Origin: Sphingobacterium zeae
Lineage (GTDB): Bacteria > Bacteroidota > Bacteroidia > Sphingobacteriales > Sphingobacteriaceae
Direction of reading: 5' to 3'
Length of the DNA stretch: 64,000 nucleotides
Assembly (NCBI RefSeq): GCF_030818895.1
Contig: NZ_JAUTBA010000001.1
Span: forward strand, 1,736,001 to 1,800,000
Shown here: in pieces, positions 54,880 through 64,000 of the stretch
Numbering within the stretch: the first letter of the stretch is position 1
Layout of the letters: each line of letters opens with the position of its first letter
Position numbers and translations under genes: made by a program
The notes under the pieces: generated by a model
Told to the model about the DNA's origin: nothing
Database searches by the model: none
The model's input: the letters and a program-made list of their open reading frames with translations, nothing else

Positions 54880-57381
54880 ATGATTAAACCTTTTCAAAAA
54901 TCTATTTATGCAATGAACAAACTTGGGAAGATGGGTCTCTGTATTGTTGTGGCCTGTGTTTCCGCTTTTTTAGATGGACAAGCCCAAGAACGCAAAGCTC
55001 CAGCTTATCCATTGATTACACACAACCCCAATTTCAGTATATGGTCCATGACGGACCAGCTTCATGCGTCGACAACGAAACACTGGACAGACGCTGATCA
55101 TTCACTGTTGGGTTTAATTGATGTTGATGGCAATACTTATCGTTTTCTTGGCAAAGAAGAGCCTAGTTATGCGGTCATTCTACCGACTTCGGAAGATAAA
55201 TCTTATACGGTACAGTATACTGAATCGAAGCCTCAAGGCGGCTGGGAGTCATCCGCTTATAATACGAATACGTGGAAATCGGGACTTGCACCCATCGGTG
55301 ATGATGCGCAGCAGGTAAAGACACTTTGGAAATCAGACGATATCTGGGTGAGACGTGAGTTTTCCGTTGCGGATCTGAAGGGTATCAATGAGCTGTTTCT
55401 AAAACTCAATCATGATGATAATATCGAAGTATTTTTGAATGGGAAGAAGGTTTACGAAAAGGTAGGTTGGACCAACAGCTTTCAATATTTGCCGATTGAC
55501 AAGGCTAATTTAAAGACCGGGCAAAATCATATTGCCATCCATTTGAAGAATACTGCTGGCGGTCGTTACCTCGATTTTGGATTGGTTGACAGGCTTAAAG
55601 AGCGTGGGCCACGGATTCAGGAAGCGGTGCAAAAAGATGTGGAAATAACAGCGACGCGTACGGTCTATAATTTTCAGGCCGGTAATGTGGATCTAAAATT
55701 AACCTTTACGTCGCCTTTGCTGATGGATGATCTGAATGTATTGGCTCGCCCCGTAAGCTATATCACATACAACGTAAAAGCAAATGATGGCAAGCAGCAT
55801 GCGGTGAAAGTTTTTCTAAGTGCATCCTCAAATATTGCGGTGTATAAACCTTCACAGGAAGTAACCGCCGAAAAATATGAGACAGAAAAATTGTCTGTCC
55901 TAAAAACGGGAACGGTCGAACAACCCATTTTGCAGAAAGGGGCCGATGATATGCGGATAGACTGGGGGTATTTTTACGTTGCTTCGCCGAAGCGGGATAA
56001 AACGCAACAGTTTATTAGTCCGAGGGCCGGAGCTGTAGATGCCTTTAGAAAGGGAACGACGACCGCTGCAAAAACCGTTAAGGGTACATCACTTGCGCTG
56101 AACACGGTCATTCCATTTGGAACTGTGGGGGCGAAAGCGGAGGAGCGTTTTGTTGAGGTTGGCTACGATGAGATTTATGCGATTCAGTATTTCAACAATA
56201 ATCTGCGGCCATGGTGGAACAATTCTGGCAAAGAAACGATGGAAAATCAGCTGTCTTTGGCTGCAGATGAGTATCGTAATGTGCTCGATAAGTGCGTGGC
56301 ATTCGACAAAGCGGTTTATGCGGATGCGCTCAAATCGGGTGGAAAAGAGTACGCACATCTTAGTATTCTAGCTTATCGCCAAAGCATAGCAGCACATACC
56401 TTGGTAAAAAGTCCGCAAAATGAACTATTATGGTTGTCGAAAGAAAATAATAGTGGTGGTTTTATCAATACGGTGGATGTCACTTATCCTTCAGCGCCCT
56501 TGTATCTGATCTATAATCCGGAGTTGTTGAAAGGGATGTTAAGTGGAATATTTTATTTCAGTGAGAGCGGTAAATATCCCTATCCTTGGGCCGCGCACGA
56601 TTTGGGTACGTATCCATTGGCCAATGGTCAAACCTATGGTGAACCTATGCCTGTGGAGGAATCGGGCAATATGATTATTTTAACTGCGGCAATCGTGAAA
56701 GTGCAAGGAAATGCTGACTATGCCAGGAAGCATTGGAAAACCCTTACTACTTGGGTAGATTATCTTGTTAAAGACGGTTTTGATCCGAAGACACAGCTTT
56801 GTACAGACGATTTTGCCGGTCACCTTGCTCGAAATACGAACTTATCTGTCAAAGCAATTGTTGGTATCGCTTGTTATGTGCAGCTGGCTGAAGCAATTGG
56901 TGAAACAGCCATTGCAAAAAAATACCGTGCAATTGCGGAGGAAATGGTTCCAAGATGGATGGAAATGGCAGATGCTGGCGACCATTATGCGCTGACATTT
57001 GATGATAAAAATACTTGGAGTCAGAAATATAATTTGATCTGGGACAAAGTATTGGGATTAAATCTATTTCCTCAAAAGGTCTATGATACGGAAATTAAAT
57101 ATTACCTAACCAAGCAAAATAGATTCGGCATACCATTGGACAGCCGCAAAGCCTACACCAAAAACGACTGGATTCTTTGGACAGCATCATTTGCTCCATC
57201 AAGGGAAGCGTTTGAAGCTTTGGTAAAACCAGTGTATAACCATGCAATTCAAACGGAATCCCGCGTCCCTTTGAATGATTTTTATGATTCCAATACTGGA
57301 ATTCGTGAAAATTTTAAGGCGCGTAGTGTCGTTGGAGGTTTTTATATGAAACTTTTAGCGGATAAGATGAAACAAAAATAA
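54880..57381 (+). CDS. DUF4965/DUF5127-family secreted protein (glutaminase-type)
   Basis: 833 residues from ATG 54880 (or 822 from ATG 54913, which better fits the signal peptide LGKMGLCIVVACVSAFLDG). Domain order: DUF4964-like start (LITHNPNFSIWSMTDQLHAS), DUF5127, DUF4965 (IDYRAFA-like helical core with HLSILAYRQSIAAHTLV and GGFINTVDVTYPSAPLYLIYNPELL), then a DUF1793-like C-terminus (LGTYPLANGQTYG, MPVEESGNMIILTAAIV). Family members are described as glutaminases or carbohydrate-active proteins of fungi and Bacteroidota; the substrate cannot be told. Exported, single gene with terminator. Confidence 0.86.
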   Translation: MIKPFQKSIYAMNKLGKMGLCIVVACVSAFLDGQAQERKAPAYPLITHNPNFSIWSMTDQLHASTTKHWTDADHSLLGLIDVDGNTYRFLGKEEPSYAVILPTSEDKSYTVQYTESKPQGGWESSAYNTNTWKSGLAPIGDDAQQVKTLWKSDDIWVRREFSVADLKGINELFLKLNHDDNIEVFLNGKKVYEKVGWTNSFQYLPIDKANLKTGQNHIAIHLKNTAGGRYLDFGLVDRLKERGPRIQEAVQKDVEITATRTVYNFQAGNVDLKLTFTSPLLMDDLNVLARPVSYITYNVKANDGKQHAVKVFLSASSNIAVYKPSQEVTAEKYETEKLSVLKTGTVEQPILQKGADDMRIDWGYFYVASPKRDKTQQFISPRAGAVDAFRKGTTTAAKTVKGTSLALNTVIPFGTVGAKAEERFVEVGYDEIYAIQYFNNNLRPWWNNSGKETMENQLSLAADEYRNVLDKCVAFDKAVYADALKSGGKEYAHLSILAYRQSIAAHTLVKSPQNELLWLSKENNSGGFINTVDVTYPSAPLYLIYNPELLKGMLSGIFYFSESGKYPYPWAAHDLGTYPLANGQTYGEPMPVEESGNMIILTAAIVKVQGNADYARKHWKTLTTWVDYLVKDGFDPKTQLCTDDFAGHLARNTNLSVKAIVGIACYVQLAEAIGETAIAKKYRAIAEEMVPRWMEMADAGDHYALTFDDKNTWSQKYNLIWDKVLGLNLFPQKVYDTEIKYYLTKQNRFGIPLDSRKAYTKNDWILWTASFAPSREAFEALVKPVYNHAIQTESRVPLNDFYDSNTGIRENFKARSVVGGFYMKLLADKMKQK

Positions 57382-57434
57382 ATAAGAACAATAAGCAAAC
57401 TTCTAACGAAGTATTTAGTTTATGTTGTGAATAA

Positions 57435-57471
57435 GACGGCGGGCAATCGAAGAATTGCACGCCGTTTTTTT
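57435..57471 (+). terminator. Terminator after the DUF4965 gene
   Basis: Stem ACGGCGGGCAAT / ATTGCACGCCGT (one mismatch) with loop CGAAGA and a T run. Confidence 0.85.
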
Positions 57472-57549
57472 CGATAGATTGAATTTATCATTTAATTTCA
57501 AATAGCGTGTAAAATCGCTATATTTAGTAGGACTAAGGCTAATAGGGAT

Positions 57550-58179
57550 ATGGAGATTCAAAAGTCATTAAAATCGGTTTTTGCTGGTAGCATTGGTTTA
57601 GTCACGCTATTTGCCCTTGTTGGGCAATTTATATTAAGTGCTTCTATTTCGAAGCTCGGCACAACCGATTATGTAATACAGTTTTTTAGCTATTTCACGA
57701 TTTTAAGTAATGTTTCGGTACTATTATGTTGTTTTTTTACTGTTTTCTTGGTAAAAAGCCGAATGGGCTTATTCTTCACTAAATCCCAAACAATTACTGC
57801 CGTCACACTCTACATACTTATTGTCGCACTTATTTATAATAGCTTACTTCGCTTTTTATTACATCCAAGAGGGCTACTCAGTCTGATAGACGAATTATTG
57901 CATGTTGTCACGCCTTTAAGTTTTTTTATCTTTTGGTGGCTATTCTGTAACAAAAGGGCGCTTCTTTGGAACCAGATTTTCTATTGGTTGATTTTCCCAT
58001 TAGGCTATTTATTGTATACCTTGTGGCATGGGTGGGTTTCCGGATTTTATCCTTATCCTTTTATGAATGTTTCTGAGTTGGGCATAGGAAGAGTTATTTT
58101 GAACAGTTTGGGAATGACTCTGGTGTTCGTCCTCATCGCCATGTTATTGATTGGATTGGGAAAATGGCAAAATAAATAG
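57550..58179 (+). CDS. Pr6Pr family membrane protein
   Basis: 209 residues, six hydrophobic helices, with YFTILSNVSVLLCCFF, LRFLLHPRGLLSLIDELLHVVTPLSFFIFWW and YPYPFMNVSELGIGRVILNS, the conserved segments of the Pr6Pr (FAR-17a/AIG1-related) group. Probably an inner-membrane protein, function unknown, with weak resemblance to lipid hydrolases of eukaryotes. Confidence 0.85.
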   Translation: MEIQKSLKSVFAGSIGLVTLFALVGQFILSASISKLGTTDYVIQFFSYFTILSNVSVLLCCFFTVFLVKSRMGLFFTKSQTITAVTLYILIVALIYNSLLRFLLHPRGLLSLIDELLHVVTPLSFFIFWWLFCNKRALLWNQIFYWLIFPLGYLLYTLWHGWVSGFYPYPFMNVSELGIGRVILNSLGMTLVFVLIAMLLIGLGKWQNK

Positions 58180-58274
58180 CGTACTCAACGTATTGAAAAA
58201 TAAGAAAACTCAAAGCTGTTCGATATTGTTATATGACAGAACAGTTTCTATTTTATACTTTAATTGAATTGAAA

Positions 58275-58796
58275 ATGGTTATACGATTTTTTATCTGTGT
58301 CTCTCTAGTGTTATGTACGATATGTTGTTTTGGACAAGTCGATGTTGATAAGATGAGATCCGATTATGCGAGCGCCGTTCAAAATAAGAAGCTTTGCGAA
58401 ACGAATCTGAAATTATTGGAAAAATCCGCCAATTCGGCAACAGAGAAGGGGTACCTAGCTGCTTATGAAATTTTATGGGCCAAACATATGGGCAACCCAT
58501 TTTCGAAATTGGGTCAATTTAAAAAAGGGAAGAAGCTTTTAGAAGAAATGATCATGAAATATCCAGATAATATCGATTTACGTTTTATAAGATGGAGTGT
58601 TCAGACACACGCACCCTCTTTTCTAAGCTATGGTAAAGATCGATTGCGCGATAAGGAATATTTAGTAAACAATTTGCATAAATTGCCCAACCCAAAAGGC
58701 AGGGAGGTGATCTACAAATATTTAAAAGAAGCCAATAGTTATCTTAAAGGTGACCATGCATTCTCGCAGGCCGAACTCAATCAGCTTGCAAAATAG
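58275..58796 (+). CDS. Small secreted hypothetical protein
   Basis: 173 residues from ATG 58275 (upstream ATG 58233 would add 14). Signal peptide VIRFFICVSLVLCTICCFGQ; the mature part is helical, with AYEILWAKHMGNPFSKLGQF and PNPKGREVIYKYLKEANSYL, somewhat TPR-like. No family recognised. Follows the Pr6Pr gene by 96 bases. Confidence 0.7.
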   Translation: MVIRFFICVSLVLCTICCFGQVDVDKMRSDYASAVQNKKLCETNLKLLEKSANSATEKGYLAAYEILWAKHMGNPFSKLGQFKKGKKLLEEMIMKYPDNIDLRFIRWSVQTHAPSFLSYGKDRLRDKEYLVNNLHKLPNPKGREVIYKYLKEANSYLKGDHAFSQAELNQLAK

Positions 58797-59003
58797 AACG
58801 TATACTGGTAGAGTATCTGGGACTTACGATCACGAGTGTATCTTGTTAATTTATGGAATCTATCGAGCTATGATCACCGTATTTGACAAAGAAAACACGC
58901 ATACTGCTGATTAACATTGTTCTACGGGATTGCATTTAATCCAATAACATGCTGATGGGGCTTTCGTGATACTTGTAGGTAATACGTTTAAGAAGAACGC
59001 TAT

Positions 59004-59579
59004 TTAAGTAAGCTGCATATACATATGATAATATTCACTACCGGCAACGGACGTTTTCTTCCCAATATTAAAGCCGATCCTTTCATAGAGCTTTCGCGCA
59101 TTTGGATTCGCGAGGTCAACAAGCAGGCCAACCTGATTAAAGTGGTTTTCTTTGGCATGTGTAATGGCATGGTGTAAAAGTTTGGTTCCAATACCTTTAC
59201 CTCTTGCAATGGGGGCAACGGCGATGGAATCGATATAAAATTCGCCACCGGCTGTTTCAGTTTCTGGAATCAAATTATTTGCGTAGTGATCCGCTATAAG
59301 ATCGAGAATAGGCTGTCTTAATTCAATAAACCGGTCACCATCGTAACCTGTCAACGAGCCTATAATCCGGTCATCGATGTCAACGGCCACAAAAGTGTTT
59401 TCATAACTGTAAAGATTTCCTTTTTGTTGGAAAAGCTGCGTTAAAAACTGTACGGCTGCCTGTTGATCTTCTTTTAAAATTAAGCGGAATATCATATCTT
59501 CCATTGCCTGAAGCATAATTTCAGGAACACGGTGCGAATCGCTTGCTGTGGCTTTTCTAATTTTATAAGGAGTATCCAT
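59004..59579 (-). CDS. GNAT family N-acetyltransferase
   Basis: 191 residues. IRKATASDSHRVPEIMLQAM at the start, acetyl-CoA loop VAPIARGKGIGTKLLHHA, and VDLANPNARKLYERIGFNIG towards the C-terminus. Substrate unknown. Single gene. Confidence 0.88.
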   Translation of the reverse strand: MDTPYKIRKATASDSHRVPEIMLQAMEDMIFRLILKEDQQAAVQFLTQLFQQKGNLYSYENTFVAVDIDDRIIGSLTGYDGDRFIELRQPILDLIADHYANNLIPETETAGGEFYIDSIAVAPIARGKGIGTKLLHHAITHAKENHFNQVGLLVDLANPNARKLYERIGFNIGKKTSVAGSEYYHMYMQLT

Positions 59580-59780
59580 GCTGGTAACAATAAAAACGAA
59601 GTTAGTAAACTTGATTGACTTTACTTAAACGATTTCATTTCCCTGATTTGCGTCGGATATTGGATCAGGACAGTTGAATATTGATCTGCTTATATTTCTA
59701 AAGTATTTCTTACTATTTTTAAAATGTGTTGTCGTATCTTAATAGAAGAGACGACAGTTTTTTGGATTAAACAAAATATC

Positions 59781-61310
59781 ATGAGTGTAAGAGTCACAAT
59801 TTCTGCTTTTTTGGTTGCTACTTTTAGTCTCATAGCGACCCTCCTTGTACATGAAGCAGATTTAAATATGATGTATGCGGCTTTCTGCTGTTCGCCATAT
59901 TTTATTATTCTCGCATTGATTTATTTTCATTTCGATGTCTTTAGGAAGAAATTTAGTGGGCTAGTGAAACGAAAAATCGTTTTTGAATGTGGTTACGGAT
60001 TTCTATTTTATTGCTTTTTTTCTTTCTTGCTTCCAGTATTCCTTTATTTATTTACATTGGATAATGCGTATGAACATCGTTATTATGCGGATTTAGTCGG
60101 GGTAATTAAGGAAATGCTGCCCTGGATGTTAACACTCAGTGCATTTCTTTCCTTATCCAGTGGGATGATGATAACCTGGGCATTAACATCGTGGAAATAT
60201 GTAATGTTTACGCTATTTGGACTACTGGTTTCACTTCCGGTTATGTTTGCATTATCAACGACTATAAGAACATTTAATGAACTCCGGGAGGAACGTCTCA
60301 CACAGGAAGATAATATCAAGAACGGACGCTATACATGGTCCTGCTCGATGAGTAATCCAACAGCTTATCCGGTTCAGCTATATAAAGGACGTTTTGTCTT
60401 TCCAAAAGATGAAGATTACGAATTTACGTTTAGCGAGGGCAATATTGTAAACTATCGTGGCGTGTGGGGACAAGCAGGGGGCGGTTCGTATGAGCAAATG
60501 ATGGCATTGCCTAAAGCATTGGATGTAACTTGGTATTCATTCGTTGAAGATACTTTTTATCGGATGGAGGGTGCAATTGATTACAATACATTGCGGACAC
60601 TTTTCAGCACGTCGTTTCAAGAAAAAGGAGCGAACAAAACTATTGACGAACATTATAATAAAATTATTTTGGGTTTTGCTCCGGGGGGCGTACTGGTGAT
60701 ATGGGTCACAGGCACAGGACGTCGTCAAATTGAAATCGGCCGATATCAAGCTAAAAAAGTAGTGATCAAAGCTACGGATGAATACAAGGGAAATGGGGCG
60801 TATGGAAATATTTTTAATAAGCAATGGCGAGAAACGGTATTGTCCGACACCTCAATTATTCCTTCGGAGATTCAGCAAGCACTTGCGACTAAACCTATTC
60901 CGTATGGTTATTGGGATAAATTGCGTATCCGCTATCAGTTGCAGCCAAAATTTATTTTTTCTTCCGACATTAAAGCTTTCGATGCAGACTTTGAATTTTA
61001 TAATGCAGAGCGTTTAGTCTTTGATGAGAGCCGCCGGTATATGGAAATGGAGGATCGAGGCCTTCCGAAAGACATTTACATCAAATGGTATGATCAGCAT
61101 AATAACCGCTGCGCCGCCCGGTTTATTTTTGATGAAGATGAAACTTTTAAAAACTTTGCTTCATTTTTCAGTGATAAAAGGGGGGATAGCGCCGAGCTAG
61201 CGATCAGTGTCGATACAAAGACTAAAATAGCAACAGCGACATTGAGCAATCAAACTGGGAAAAAGATGCTTTTAAAAACCGAAATAATCGACTATGGAGC
61301 CCATTTTTAG
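59781..61310 (+). CDS. Membrane protein with C-terminal DUF2931-like domain
   Basis: 509 residues from ATG 59781. Residues about 1-180 hold five to six membrane helices; the rest is a large, probably extracytoplasmic domain with YPVQLYKGRFVFPKDEDYEF, YRGVWGQAGGG, LDVTWYSFVEDTFYRMEGAI and HYNKIILGFAPGGVLVIWVTGTG, which match DUF2931 of Bacteroidota. Role unknown. A membrane plus DUF2931 fusion is unusual, as DUF2931 proteins are mostly lipoproteins. Confidence 0.8.
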   Translation: MSVRVTISAFLVATFSLIATLLVHEADLNMMYAAFCCSPYFIILALIYFHFDVFRKKFSGLVKRKIVFECGYGFLFYCFFSFLLPVFLYLFTLDNAYEHRYYADLVGVIKEMLPWMLTLSAFLSLSSGMMITWALTSWKYVMFTLFGLLVSLPVMFALSTTIRTFNELREERLTQEDNIKNGRYTWSCSMSNPTAYPVQLYKGRFVFPKDEDYEFTFSEGNIVNYRGVWGQAGGGSYEQMMALPKALDVTWYSFVEDTFYRMEGAIDYNTLRTLFSTSFQEKGANKTIDEHYNKIILGFAPGGVLVIWVTGTGRRQIEIGRYQAKKVVIKATDEYKGNGAYGNIFNKQWRETVLSDTSIIPSEIQQALATKPIPYGYWDKLRIRYQLQPKFIFSSDIKAFDADFEFYNAERLVFDESRRYMEMEDRGLPKDIYIKWYDQHNNRCAARFIFDEDETFKNFASFFSDKRGDSAELAISVDTKTKIATATLSNQTGKKMLLKTEIIDYGAHF

Positions 61311-61435
61311 CGCGTTAAGCGCCTCGGAAGTATATTTACGACATCCAATACATCTCGACAGGTTAGGTTTTCGCCGAAGTACCTTGTAGGGTAAGTACTG
61401 GAGTTTTTTTTCAATCCTTATTGAGTCATAAGCAA

Positions 61436-61765
61436 ATGGTACAATTGAGTTTAAAATTTTTTAGATTCATCATTCTTTTTAATCTATTCGTGACCGTCTG
61501 TATTCTTTGGCAGTCGCAAGGCTTTATGTTAAGATCCATTGATACAGCCTTGTTCTACATGTTGATATTCTGGTTGAAGGTTTTCGGTACTATCCTATCT
61601 ATTGCCGTCGAATATATTTTTCACCTTTCTAAAAAGAAACTATTTCTTAAAAATCTCCACTTTTCGCCGATGTGGATGCTTATAAGGCTTACTGGAACGG
61701 ATTTATTGTTATTTATAGTACTATGCCTGATATTGAAATGCTATACGATCGTAATTTATACATAG
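61436..61765 (+). CDS. Small membrane protein preceding an ABC ATPase
   Basis: 109 residues from ATG 61436, three hydrophobic helices (FFRFIILFNLFVTVCILW, ALFYMLIFWLKVFGTILS, TDLLLFIVLCLILKCYTIV). Its end overlaps the following ATPase gene by 43 bases in another frame, so the two are translationally coupled. It may be the (minimal) membrane partner of that ATPase. Confidence 0.6.
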   Translation: MVQLSLKFFRFIILFNLFVTVCILWQSQGFMLRSIDTALFYMLIFWLKVFGTILSIAVEYIFHLSKKKLFLKNLHFSPMWMLIRLTGTDLLLFIVLCLILKCYTIVIYT

Positions 61766-62400
61766 ATAGTCTTTCATTTAGCCGTGGTGGAAGAAAGATA
61801 ATATCAAGCCTTTTTCTGACTTTTGGTCCGAACGAGGTGATTGGAATATTGGGGAAAAATGGAAGTGGAAAGTCTACACTAATGAATATCATATTTGGAG
61901 AGATCAAACCTGACTTTGCATTTATGCGTTGCCTCGGTGTAAAATTTGAAAAGGGATATCGAACCAAGGAGATTGTATATCTACCCCAAGAAGGCTTTTT
62001 ACCTCGAGAATTGCGGCTTTCTGAAGCAATTCGTTTTTTTGAAATAGATGATCCTTATTTACTGGACCTATCCTGTATTCAAGAAAATTTAAATAGGCGT
62101 CTGAGGAACCTCTCGTCGGGGATGATCCGTTTTATTGAAACTTTAATACTATTGCATACCAAACATTCTTTTGTTTTACTTGATGAACCCTTTGTCGGGC
62201 TTAGTCCTATTTTTATTGAGGTGGTTAGTGCGCATATTGAACACGTTAGACATCGCAAAGGAATATTGATTGCTGACCACAATTTTAGGCAGGTAATGAA
62301 TGTAAGCGATCGGTTATATCTACTAAAGGATTCACATTTGATCCATGTGTCGGATCAGGAGGATCTCGTATTTGAAGGGTATATAAAAGAAATAGATTAA
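61723..62400 (+). CDS. ABC transporter ATP-binding protein
   Basis: 225 residues from ATG 61723. Walker A GILGKNGSGKSTL, Q-loop VYLPQEGFLPREL, ABC signature LSSGMIRFIETL (a relaxed form of LSGGQ), Walker B SFVLLDEPFVG and H-loop ILIADHNF. The family is the ABC ATPase of lipid-export or gliding type; the partner is the short membrane protein upstream, which suggests a non-canonical two-gene system. Its stop overlaps a hairpin. Confidence 0.88.
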   Translation: MPDIEMLYDRNLYIDSLSFSRGGRKIISSLFLTFGPNEVIGILGKNGSGKSTLMNIIFGEIKPDFAFMRCLGVKFEKGYRTKEIVYLPQEGFLPRELRLSEAIRFFEIDDPYLLDLSCIQENLNRRLRNLSSGMIRFIETLILLHTKHSFVLLDEPFVGLSPIFIEVVSAHIEHVRHRKGILIADHNFRQVMNVSDRLYLLKDSHLIHVSDQEDLVFEGYIKEID

Positions 62401-62429
62401 TCAGGTAAGTTCTACTTGATTAATCTATT
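62391..62429. terminator. Hairpin at the end of the ABC gene
   Basis: Thirteen-base-pair stem AATAGATTAATCA / TGATTAATCTATT, closed further by GTA / TAC. It covers the ABC stop codon and precedes the convergent yceI gene. No long T run. Confidence 0.6.
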
Positions 62430-62461
62430 TGATGTCATGAATGACTTATTGCTATTAAAAA

Positions 62462-63145
62462 TTATTTTGCATTTTTTGCAGTAACATTGAGTTCGATGTC
62501 AACGTTTTGTGCAATCATCCAATCTTGTGGATTACCTTCTGTACCGTAAGTAAGTCCCCAATCTTGTCTTTGGATCGTAAATTTCGAGTAGAATGTTACC
62601 TCGTCACCATTAAAAGTAATTTTTGCAGGGAACGTTACATTCACCGTTTTATCTTTGATTGTCAAATTACCACTAACTGTATTTGTTGCGTCAGCAACAA
62701 CACTTTTTCCTTGTGCCGCATCGAATGGGCCGACTTTGGTGATTTCAAATTTCGCAGTAGGATATTTGGCTACGTCAAAGAAATCAGCACTTTTTAAATG
62801 CGCATCCAAATCTGATGATTTTTTACCACCTGACGTTGTAGGATCTACCGAAGCAGAATCGGTAAGAATAGAATTCACATCGATGTTGAAAGTACCACCT
62901 GTGACAGCATTATTTTCGACGGATAGCGTACCTTCGCTTTTCAAAACACCATATCTTGGATTTAAACCACCTTTGTGGTATCCAGTCCATTTCAATGAAC
63001 TTTTATCTGCTTCAACAGTGTAAGTTTGTCCTGTTTGTTCCGTTACTTCCTGTGCAGTTGTTGTTGTTGCTTTATCTCCATTTGTGTTTTGACAAGACGC
63101 CAACAATAAGATAAGGGCTAAACCCGAAATTAATTGCTTTTTCAT
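62462..63145 (-). CDS. YceI family lipoprotein
   Basis: 227 residues. Lipobox LLLASCQNTNG. YceI beta-barrel: SSLKWTGYHKGGLNPRYG, FNIDVNSILTDSA, FDVAKYPTAKFEITKVG, VSGNLTIKDKTVNVTFPAKI and FTIQRQDWGLTYG, the complete signature. Binds isoprenoid or amphiphilic lipids in the periplasm. TACCTTTG on the minus strand (63235-63242) is a likely -7 element. Confidence 0.94.
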   Translation of the reverse strand: MKKQLISGLALILLLASCQNTNGDKATTTTAQEVTEQTGQTYTVEADKSSLKWTGYHKGGLNPRYGVLKSEGTLSVENNAVTGGTFNIDVNSILTDSASVDPTTSGGKKSSDLDAHLKSADFFDVAKYPTAKFEITKVGPFDAAQGKSVVADATNTVSGNLTIKDKTVNVTFPAKITFNGDEVTFYSKFTIQRQDWGLTYGTEGNPQDWMIAQNVDIELNVTAKNAK

Positions 63146-63234
63146 TTTTTTATCGTTTTATTGTTATATGTTATATACGATTTGAACTTTGACAGCATCA
63201 ACGCGGCCAACCTGAGCTTTTGATGCTGCTGGTA

Positions 63235-63264
63235 CAAAGGTAGAATATAGCTAGTTTATTTTTG
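63235..63264. promoter_or_regulatory. Divergent -7 elements of yceI and the HxlR gene
   Basis: CAAAGGTA at 63235-63242 reads TACCTTTG on the minus strand (yceI). TATTTTTG at 63257-63264 is on the plus strand (HxlR gene). Both fit TAnnTTTG; neither has a clear TTG at -33. Confidence 0.45.
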
Positions 63265-63449
63265 GTATCAGTTTCCTTGAAGAAACTACTTTCCAAAAAG
63301 ATAGTGCCTTATCACTTTATAAATCTGTATTTTTGTTGGAAATTTAGGTTGACGAAACGGAGACGCTCAGTCAACTGATCTAAGAATGATCGTCTATGGG
63401 AATAAAAATACCACGGGCGGCCGGCAGTAGAAGAATAAAAAATAGTGAA

Positions 63450-63833
63450 ATGAAAAAGGAAGCAACTTTAACGTCGTCGGGTGTATGTAAAACGCGCATG
63501 TTAGCCATCAATGATAGCATGGAAATTTTAGCAGGAAAATGGAAATTCCATATCATCGGTACTTTATTGTTAGTGGAGAAATTGCGTTTTATGGAGCTAT
63601 TGCGCGAAGTTGACGGGATTGGAGCCAAAATGTTATCTAAGGAACTTCAGGATCTGGAAATGAATCAATTGATCAGAAGGACGGTGCTCAACACTAAACC
63701 TTTAACTGTTGAATACGAATTGACTGAATGTGGTAAAACTTTGGGACCCATCATCGACGAAATTGCCAAATGGGGAATTACCTACCGCAGCAAGCTGCAC
63801 ACAAAACAGGAGGATGTTGTGTCTGAAATGTAG
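63450..63833 (+). CDS. HxlR family transcriptional regulator
   Basis: 127 residues from ATG 63450 (upstream ATG 63396 less likely). Winged-helix of the HxlR/MarR type: EILAGKWKFHIIGTLL, FMELLREVDGIGAKMLSKEL and VEYELTECGKTLGPIIDEIA. Often a sensor of aldehydes or oxidants. Divergent from yceI, which may be its target. Confidence 0.92.
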   Translation: MKKEATLTSSGVCKTRMLAINDSMEILAGKWKFHIIGTLLLVEKLRFMELLREVDGIGAKMLSKELQDLEMNQLIRRTVLNTKPLTVEYELTECGKTLGPIIDEIAKWGITYRSKLHTKQEDVVSEM

Positions 63834-63909
63834 TGCCTGAAATCAAAACCGCGATCGAAATGTGCTCGTTAAATGAAAACTGCTGCCGAATAGCGCCTAC
63901 TGAGGTCGA

Positions 63910-63999
63910 CTAACATGTTCTAAGCGGGGAAGGGTTCTCAAGCAGTTCAGCTATGCGATTTTCCAGGTCTTCCAGATCGAAAGGCTTGGCAAGGTAGCT
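63910..63999 (-). CDS. Response regulator receiver domain, C-terminal end (partial)
   Basis: Minus-strand frame entering from beyond the window reads SYLAKPFDLEDLENRIAELL then NPSPLRTC and stops at 63910-63912. The Y-L-x-K-P-F-D-L-E-x-L motif is the end of a response-regulator receiver domain (conserved Lys and helix 5). The rest of the gene is outside the window; it could be a lone receiver or a hybrid kinase. Confidence 0.75.
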   Translation of the reverse strand, partial: SYLAKPFDLEDLENRIAELLENPSPLRTC

Positions 64000-64000
64000 G

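Overview
The window looks like a chromosomal segment of a Bacteroidota bacterium, most likely from the Sphingobacteriaceae (Sphingobacterium-like). This is inferred from carboxypeptidase-regulatory-domain TonB receptors, many Bacteroidota-restricted families (DUF4783, DUF5362, DUF3050, DUF4965, DUF2931, DKNYY), LytS/LytTR regulation and several promoters of the Bacteroidota form TTG-N18-20-TAnnTTTG. No rRNA or tRNA was recognised.

Layout. 1-16.1 kb is ordinary core: the 3' part of an amidophosphoribosyltransferase-like gene, a DctA-type symporter, a lon gene broken by one extra base, a TPR protein, ferritin, a TonB receptor with a small Cys/His protein, gpmI, the DUF4783-nadC-plsY cluster, an M48 protease and a DUF5362 protein. 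An Oar-like TonB receptor follows (16.6-19.9 kb). 19.9-25.7 kb is a decayed mobile island: two degenerate IS4-type transposase copies in opposite orientation around an outer-membrane barrel gene, an astacin-type protease lipoprotein, and an IS1182-type remnant.

26.2-29.4 kb is the most unusual locus. It holds an XRE repressor, divergent control region with repeated TTTGCGCA operators overlapping promoters, about 1 kb of non-coding DNA with hairpins and an array of about eight diverged hairpin repeats separated by variable segments of roughly 20-28 nt, a sigma-70 family protein with one sigma-2 and two sigma-4-like regions, and immediately downstream a 364-aa Cas12f/TnpB-like protein lacking the RuvC catalytic residues and the C-terminal zinc-finger/RuvC-III part. 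I read this as a nuclease-dead Cas12f plus sigma-factor system for RNA-guided transcription, with the upstream array as candidate guide RNAs.

29.4-64 kb returns to chromosomal genes: a DKNYY-repeat protein, an AraC-oleate hydratase-hydroxyacyl-CoA dehydrogenase cluster, several acetyltransferases, a methyltransferase/hydrolase pair, a 54-bp perfect palindrome, a TolC-RND-MFP efflux operon divergent from a LytS/LytTR pair, LysR/MdaB, an amidotransferase and YggS protein, an MscS channel, a DUF4965 glycan/glutaminase-type secreted protein, small membrane and ABC proteins, YceI, HxlR, and the 3' end of a response-regulator gene leaving the window.
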